This document shows positions 61,115 through 64,000 of a DNA stretch of 64,000 nt, piece by piece. Below the pieces are notes generated by a model. That model ran no database searches. It was given only the letters and a program-made list of their open reading frames with translations, and was not told where the DNA came from. The stretch is from contig NZ_FMDM01000005.1 of the NCBI RefSeq assembly GCF_900090105.1, forward strand, positions 124,001 to 188,000, given 5' to 3'. The translations under genes were made by a program, and so were the position numbers. The stretch comes from Micromonospora humi. GTDB lineage: Bacteria > Actinomycetota > Actinomycetes > Mycobacteriales > Micromonosporaceae. Position 1 is the first letter of the stretch; every line of letters begins with the position of its first letter.

Positions 61115-61485
61115 GCCCGCCACGCCGAGCCGTCGTGACCGACGGTGAACGAGGATCACCAGGCTGGGGATACGGCTGTGGATAACTCGGGATTCCGCCG
61201 TCCAGTGGGCCTCTCGGCCTGTGGACAACCAACCGTAAGGCTGAGGGTGCCCAGGCCGGGGCGGGGAAACCAGGGCCACGCCACACCGGTACGCCCCTAC
61301 GCCGATCACTTGCCGTCAACCTCTAGATTGGCGGTGCGTGTCCGCGGTGACTGGCTTCCCACCGGCCGCAGCGGGAAGATGACATGTCGGAGAACCGGGC
61401 ATCCCGGGTAAGGTCGCACTCGACGGGTACGTCCGGCGTCGACGTCGACCGTGCCGGTTCCACCGAAGCCAGAGCGGGAAACCAC
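61115..61485. other. Intergenic region with two perfect DnaA boxes
   Basis: TGTGGATAA (61177-61185) and TGTGGACAA (61220-61228) are exact DnaA-box 9-mers in the same orientation, 43 bp apart. The rest of the region shows no gene; the frame from ATG 61384 has poor codon bias. Confidence 0.8.
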
Positions 61486-63108
61486 ATGCCCAGCAACACG
61501 GGTCCATCGATCGACACGATCACCGAGGGAGGACGGGTGACCCAGGTCGGCGAGGGTCAGGAAGCGGAGGAAACCTCTCCGGCGGTCGTGACCCTCGGTG
61601 CTCCCACCGTCGGTGAGCTCCTCGCCGAGCGCTACGAGCTGGTCGAGCACATCAACAACGACAGCGCCGGCCGGCTGGTCTGGCGCGGTGTCGACGTGGT
61701 GCTGCGCCGGCCCGTCGCGGTGGTCCTCCGCTATCCGGGTGGCGACTCCGCCACCGAGATGCTCCAGGCCGCGGTCGCCGCGAGCCGGGTAATCCACCCC
61801 AACCTGGTCGGCGTCTACGACGCCATCGACGAGGACGACCGGGCCTACGTGGTCCGCGAGTGGGTCGACGGCCAGTCGCTGCGCGAGATGGTCACCGCCG
61901 ACGGTCCGCTGGACCCGGCCCGCGCCACCGCGATCGGCAACGCCGTCGCCAGCGCGCTGGCCGCGGTGCACGCCACCGGCATGGTGCACGGCAACATCCA
62001 CCCCGGCACGGTGATGATCAGCGACGACGGCCGGGTGGTGGTGGCCGACGCGCGCACCGACGGGGCGGACAGCCAGGAGAACGACCTGCGGGCCGTCGGC
62101 GGGGTGCTCTACTTCGCCCTGACCGGGCACTGGCCGCACGGGGAGGCCCCGCTGCACGGCGCCACCGCCGGGCACGGTCGGGCGGCCCTGCCCGACGCCG
62201 TGCGGGACTCCGCCGGTGGCATCGCCGCGCCCCGCCAGGTGCGCGCCGGGGTGCCGGCCTACCTCGACGACCTCACCATGGACCTGCTCGACCCGGAGAT
62301 CGCCCCGCCCTCGTCGGACGTGCTGTCCGCCGAGTTGAGCCGGCTCGACATCCCGGCCGACGAGCAGTTCCTGGAGCAGGCCGGGCCGCTGCGCTTCACC
62401 GCCGACCCCGGCGAGGAGCCGTCGCCGCTGGCCGCGGCCGGTGGTCGCAAGGTGGCGCTCGGCGTCGCCGGTCTGCTGGCGGTGGCCCTGGTCGGGCTGT
62501 TCATCGGGATCAACGTGCTCGGTGGCGGCGACGACGGCGGCAAGGAGCCGGTGTCCCAGCCGTCCAACAGCGCCCCGGCCACGGGCGGCAGCAGCGAACC
62601 CGAGGCGCCGGCCGCCGCCCGCCAGCTCGTCGTCCAGGACGTCCGGATCATCGATCCGAAGAGCAAGGACCGCGCCGAGGTGCGCGACGCCGAGAAGGTG
62701 ATCGACGGCAACCCCGAGGAGGGCTGGGAGACCCAGACCTACCGGAACAACGGCAAGTTCGGCGGCCTCAAGGACGGCATGGGCATCTGGATCGACCTGG
62801 GTGCCCCGCACACGGTCAAGTCGGTGCAGGCCACGCTGTCGTCCGCAGGCGCGGCCGCCGAGCTGCGCACCGGCACCAACGGTGACTTCCCGTCCAGTTC
62901 CACCGGGGACAAGCAGCTCGTCGCGGCCTACCCCACGGTCATCGGGCAGCCGTTCGAGAGCAGTGACTCCGGCACCAACATGATCTTCAACGGGTTCGAC
63001 CCCGCCAAGAAGTACCAATACCTCCTCTTCTGGGTCACCGAGCTGCCGGAGAAGGACAGCGGCGGCTGGAAGCTGGGGGTTCAGGAGATCACGGTCCAGG
63101 GCTCGTGA
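61486..63108 (+). CDS. MviN-type pseudokinase with membrane anchor and extracytoplasmic domain
   Basis: A 540-residue protein. Kinase-like domain (about 40-310) whose catalytic residues are replaced: the HRD-loop reads HGNIHPGTVM, the DFG position reads VADARTD, and the beta-3 lysine is lost in PVAVVLRYP. One membrane helix near 325-345 and a beta-rich discoidin-like domain (AEKVIDGNPEEGWETQTY, MGIWIDLGAPHTV, YLLFWVTELP) follow. This equals the C-terminal half of mycobacterial MviN, which binds FhaA. ATG 61486 is used; GTG 61537, after GAGGGAGGA, is possible. Confidence 0.88.
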   Translation: MPSNTGPSIDTITEGGRVTQVGEGQEAEETSPAVVTLGAPTVGELLAERYELVEHINNDSAGRLVWRGVDVVLRRPVAVVLRYPGGDSATEMLQAAVAASRVIHPNLVGVYDAIDEDDRAYVVREWVDGQSLREMVTADGPLDPARATAIGNAVASALAAVHATGMVHGNIHPGTVMISDDGRVVVADARTDGADSQENDLRAVGGVLYFALTGHWPHGEAPLHGATAGHGRAALPDAVRDSAGGIAAPRQVRAGVPAYLDDLTMDLLDPEIAPPSSDVLSAELSRLDIPADEQFLEQAGPLRFTADPGEEPSPLAAAGGRKVALGVAGLLAVALVGLFIGINVLGGGDDGGKEPVSQPSNSAPATGGSSEPEAPAAARQLVVQDVRIIDPKSKDRAEVRDAEKVIDGNPEEGWETQTYRNNGKFGGLKDGMGIWIDLGAPHTVKSVQATLSSAGAAAELRTGTNGDFPSSSTGDKQLVAAYPTVIGQPFESSDSGTNMIFNGFDPAKKYQYLLFWVTELPEKDSGGWKLGVQEITVQGS

Positions 63109-63145
63109 GCCGTCCGCCGTACCCCCGTCACCACCTCCCCCGGAC

Positions 63146-63880
63146 GTGGTGATGGCGGGTCCCGGCGCGCGTACCTCCGGGCCGGCGACCGGCGACGGGC
63201 TGCCCGCCGAGTCCGACCTGGAGCTGCTCCGGGCCCACGTCGCGGGCGACCGGGACGCCTTCACCGAGCTGTTCCACAGGCATCGCGACCGGCTCTGGGC
63301 GGTGGCCCTGCGGACGATCGGCGACCGCGAGGACGCGGCCGACGCGCTCCAGGACGCGATGTTGTCGGCGCACCGCGCCGCGGCCCGCTTCCGGGGCGAC
63401 TCGGCGGTCACCACCTGGCTGCACCGCATCGTGGTGAACGCGTGCCTGGACCGGATGCGGCGACGCCAGACCCACGCCACCGTCCCGTTGCCGGACGGGG
63501 TGCACGACGACGGGGAACCCGGTCGGCACACCGGTGGGGTGGAACCGGCAGCGCCCGCCCGCGACCACGACACGGCGCTGGTGGTCCGGCAGGCGCTCGC
63601 GGCCCTGCCCGCGGAGCAGCGGGCGGCGCTCGTCCTGGTCGACGTCCAGGGCTATCCGGTGGCCGAGGTGGCCCGGATCCTCGGCGTCGCCGAGGGCACG
63701 GTGAAGAGCCGGTGCGCCCGCGGTCGGGCCCGGCTCGCCGTGGTCCTCGGCCACCTGCGTACCGGCTCGGACGACCCGACGGACGTGCCCCGGGTCACGG
63801 CGGGGAACCGCAGGCCGCCCGAGGGCGTCGGATCCTCGTCGGGGCACGCCCGACCGGACGCCAGCCAGGAGGAGCCGTGA
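63146..63880 (+). CDS. sigM: ECF RNA polymerase sigma factor SigM
   Basis: A 244-residue ECF sigma factor. Region 2 ELLRAHVAGDRDAFTELFHR and DREDAADALQDAMLSAHRAA; region 4 LPAEQRAALVLVDVQGYPVAE and ILGVAEGTVKSRCARGRARL; then a polar tail of about 45 residues. Position after murJ/pseudokinase matches sigM. Start is GTG 63146 or ATG 63152. The stop overlaps the next gene (GTGA). Confidence 0.92.
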   Translation: MVMAGPGARTSGPATGDGLPAESDLELLRAHVAGDRDAFTELFHRHRDRLWAVALRTIGDREDAADALQDAMLSAHRAAARFRGDSAVTTWLHRIVVNACLDRMRRRQTHATVPLPDGVHDDGEPGRHTGGVEPAAPARDHDTALVVRQALAALPAEQRAALVLVDVQGYPVAEVARILGVAEGTVKSRCARGRARLAVVLGHLRTGSDDPTDVPRVTAGNRRPPEGVGSSSGHARPDASQEEP

Positions 63881-64000
63881 GTTCCCGCCAGTTCAGCGAG
63901 GTCGACCACGACCTGCTCGCCGACTACCTCGGCGGGGCGCTGGACGGCACCCCCGAGCAGGCGACCGTGGCCCGGCTGGTCGAGCAGGACCCGGCCTGGG
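63877..64000 (+). CDS. Probable anti-SigM factor, 5' part only
   Basis: GTG 63877 follows AGGAGGAGCC and overlaps the sigM stop. The 41 visible residues (SSRQFSEVDHDLLADYLGGA, then LDGTPEQATVARLVEQDPAW) show the DHDLLADYLxGxLxxxE pattern of the N-terminal helix of actinobacterial anti-sigma factors. The gene runs off the window. Confidence 0.75.
   Translation, partial: MSSRQFSEVDHDLLADYLGGALDGTPEQATVARLVEQDPAW

Noticed and set aside
59411..61309. Minus-strand frame of 632 residues opposite murJ
   Set aside because: His/Gln/Arg/Asp-rich shadow translation without domain or ribosome binding site; murJ on the plus strand is unambiguous.
61384..61485. Earlier ATG for the pseudokinase gene
   Set aside because: The codons between 61384 and 61485 include several rare ones (GTA, AGG, AGA) and no conserved sequence; ATG 61486 or GTG 61537 fit better.

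Overview
The window is uniformly GC-rich with strong G/C third-position bias. It carries a bacterial proteasome activator (Bpa), a DUF5318 gene, a short actinobacterial inositol-phosphate synthase, a SigM/MurJ/PcnA group and many leaderless-type promoters. This points to an actinomycete; I infer the family Micromonosporaceae, probably Micromonospora, partly because of a 52-bp intergenic element whose core is AAGGAGGGGCCCCTTCTT. The dnaB-rplI-rpsR-ssb-rpsF block, the ponA/DUF5318/PadR/ino1 block and the pcnA-murJ-sigM block are usually oriC-proximal in actinomycetes, and two perfect DnaA boxes lie near 61.2 kb. The window is therefore probably within some tens of kb of the replication origin.

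Layout. 0-9 kb: a partial membrane protein, two tandem HAD phosphatases, bpa, an alpha/beta hydrolase, a Tat-type lipoprotein binding protein, a DDAH-like amidinohydrolase divergent from an Lrp regulator, a quinone-oxidoreductase-like MDR, and a YbjN-like protein ending in a possible proteasome-docking motif. 8.5-28.3 kb: molybdenum-cofactor genes in three clusters (mobA-DUF6457 divergent from fdhD; a fructosamine-kinase gene followed by moaA-moaD; moaC-mogA then moeA-moaE). Among these sit a metallophosphoesterase, an EndoQ-UvrD fusion, a prepilin peptidase, an EamA exporter, an ORC-like AAA ATPase behind a striking operator, and a GT87 transferase. 28.3-35.3 kb: an AT-rich regulatory island, a GGDEF-EAL protein, a GT-C protein, a phosphoribosyltransferase, small zinc-type proteins and a degenerate HTH fragment.

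35.3-51.2 kb: the conserved replication/ribosome/cell-wall block, syntenic with the Mycobacterium tuberculosis dnaB-to-ino1 region. It is interrupted by nfo plus a large membrane transferase inserted between rpsF and the ponA operon. The rpsF leader folds into an S6:S18-type autoregulatory structure. 51.2-57.6 kb: ogt, a SigE-family sigma factor with a membrane beta-propeller partner, nfeD-flotillin, and a secreted subtilase with trefoil-like repeats. 57.7-64 kb: pcnA, murJ, a separate MviN-type pseudokinase, sigM and the start of its likely anti-sigma gene.

The most unusual items are the EndoQ-UvrD fusion, the paired GTCTAGC-N6-GCTAGAC dyads over a leaderless promoter, the YbjN-like protein with a GMYL tail, the abrupt codon-usage change at the dnaB P-loop, and a window-wide TAnnnT motif 6-7 nt before start codons that lack a Shine-Dalgarno sequence. 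No tRNA, rRNA, CRISPR array, insertion sequence or biosynthetic gene cluster was seen.
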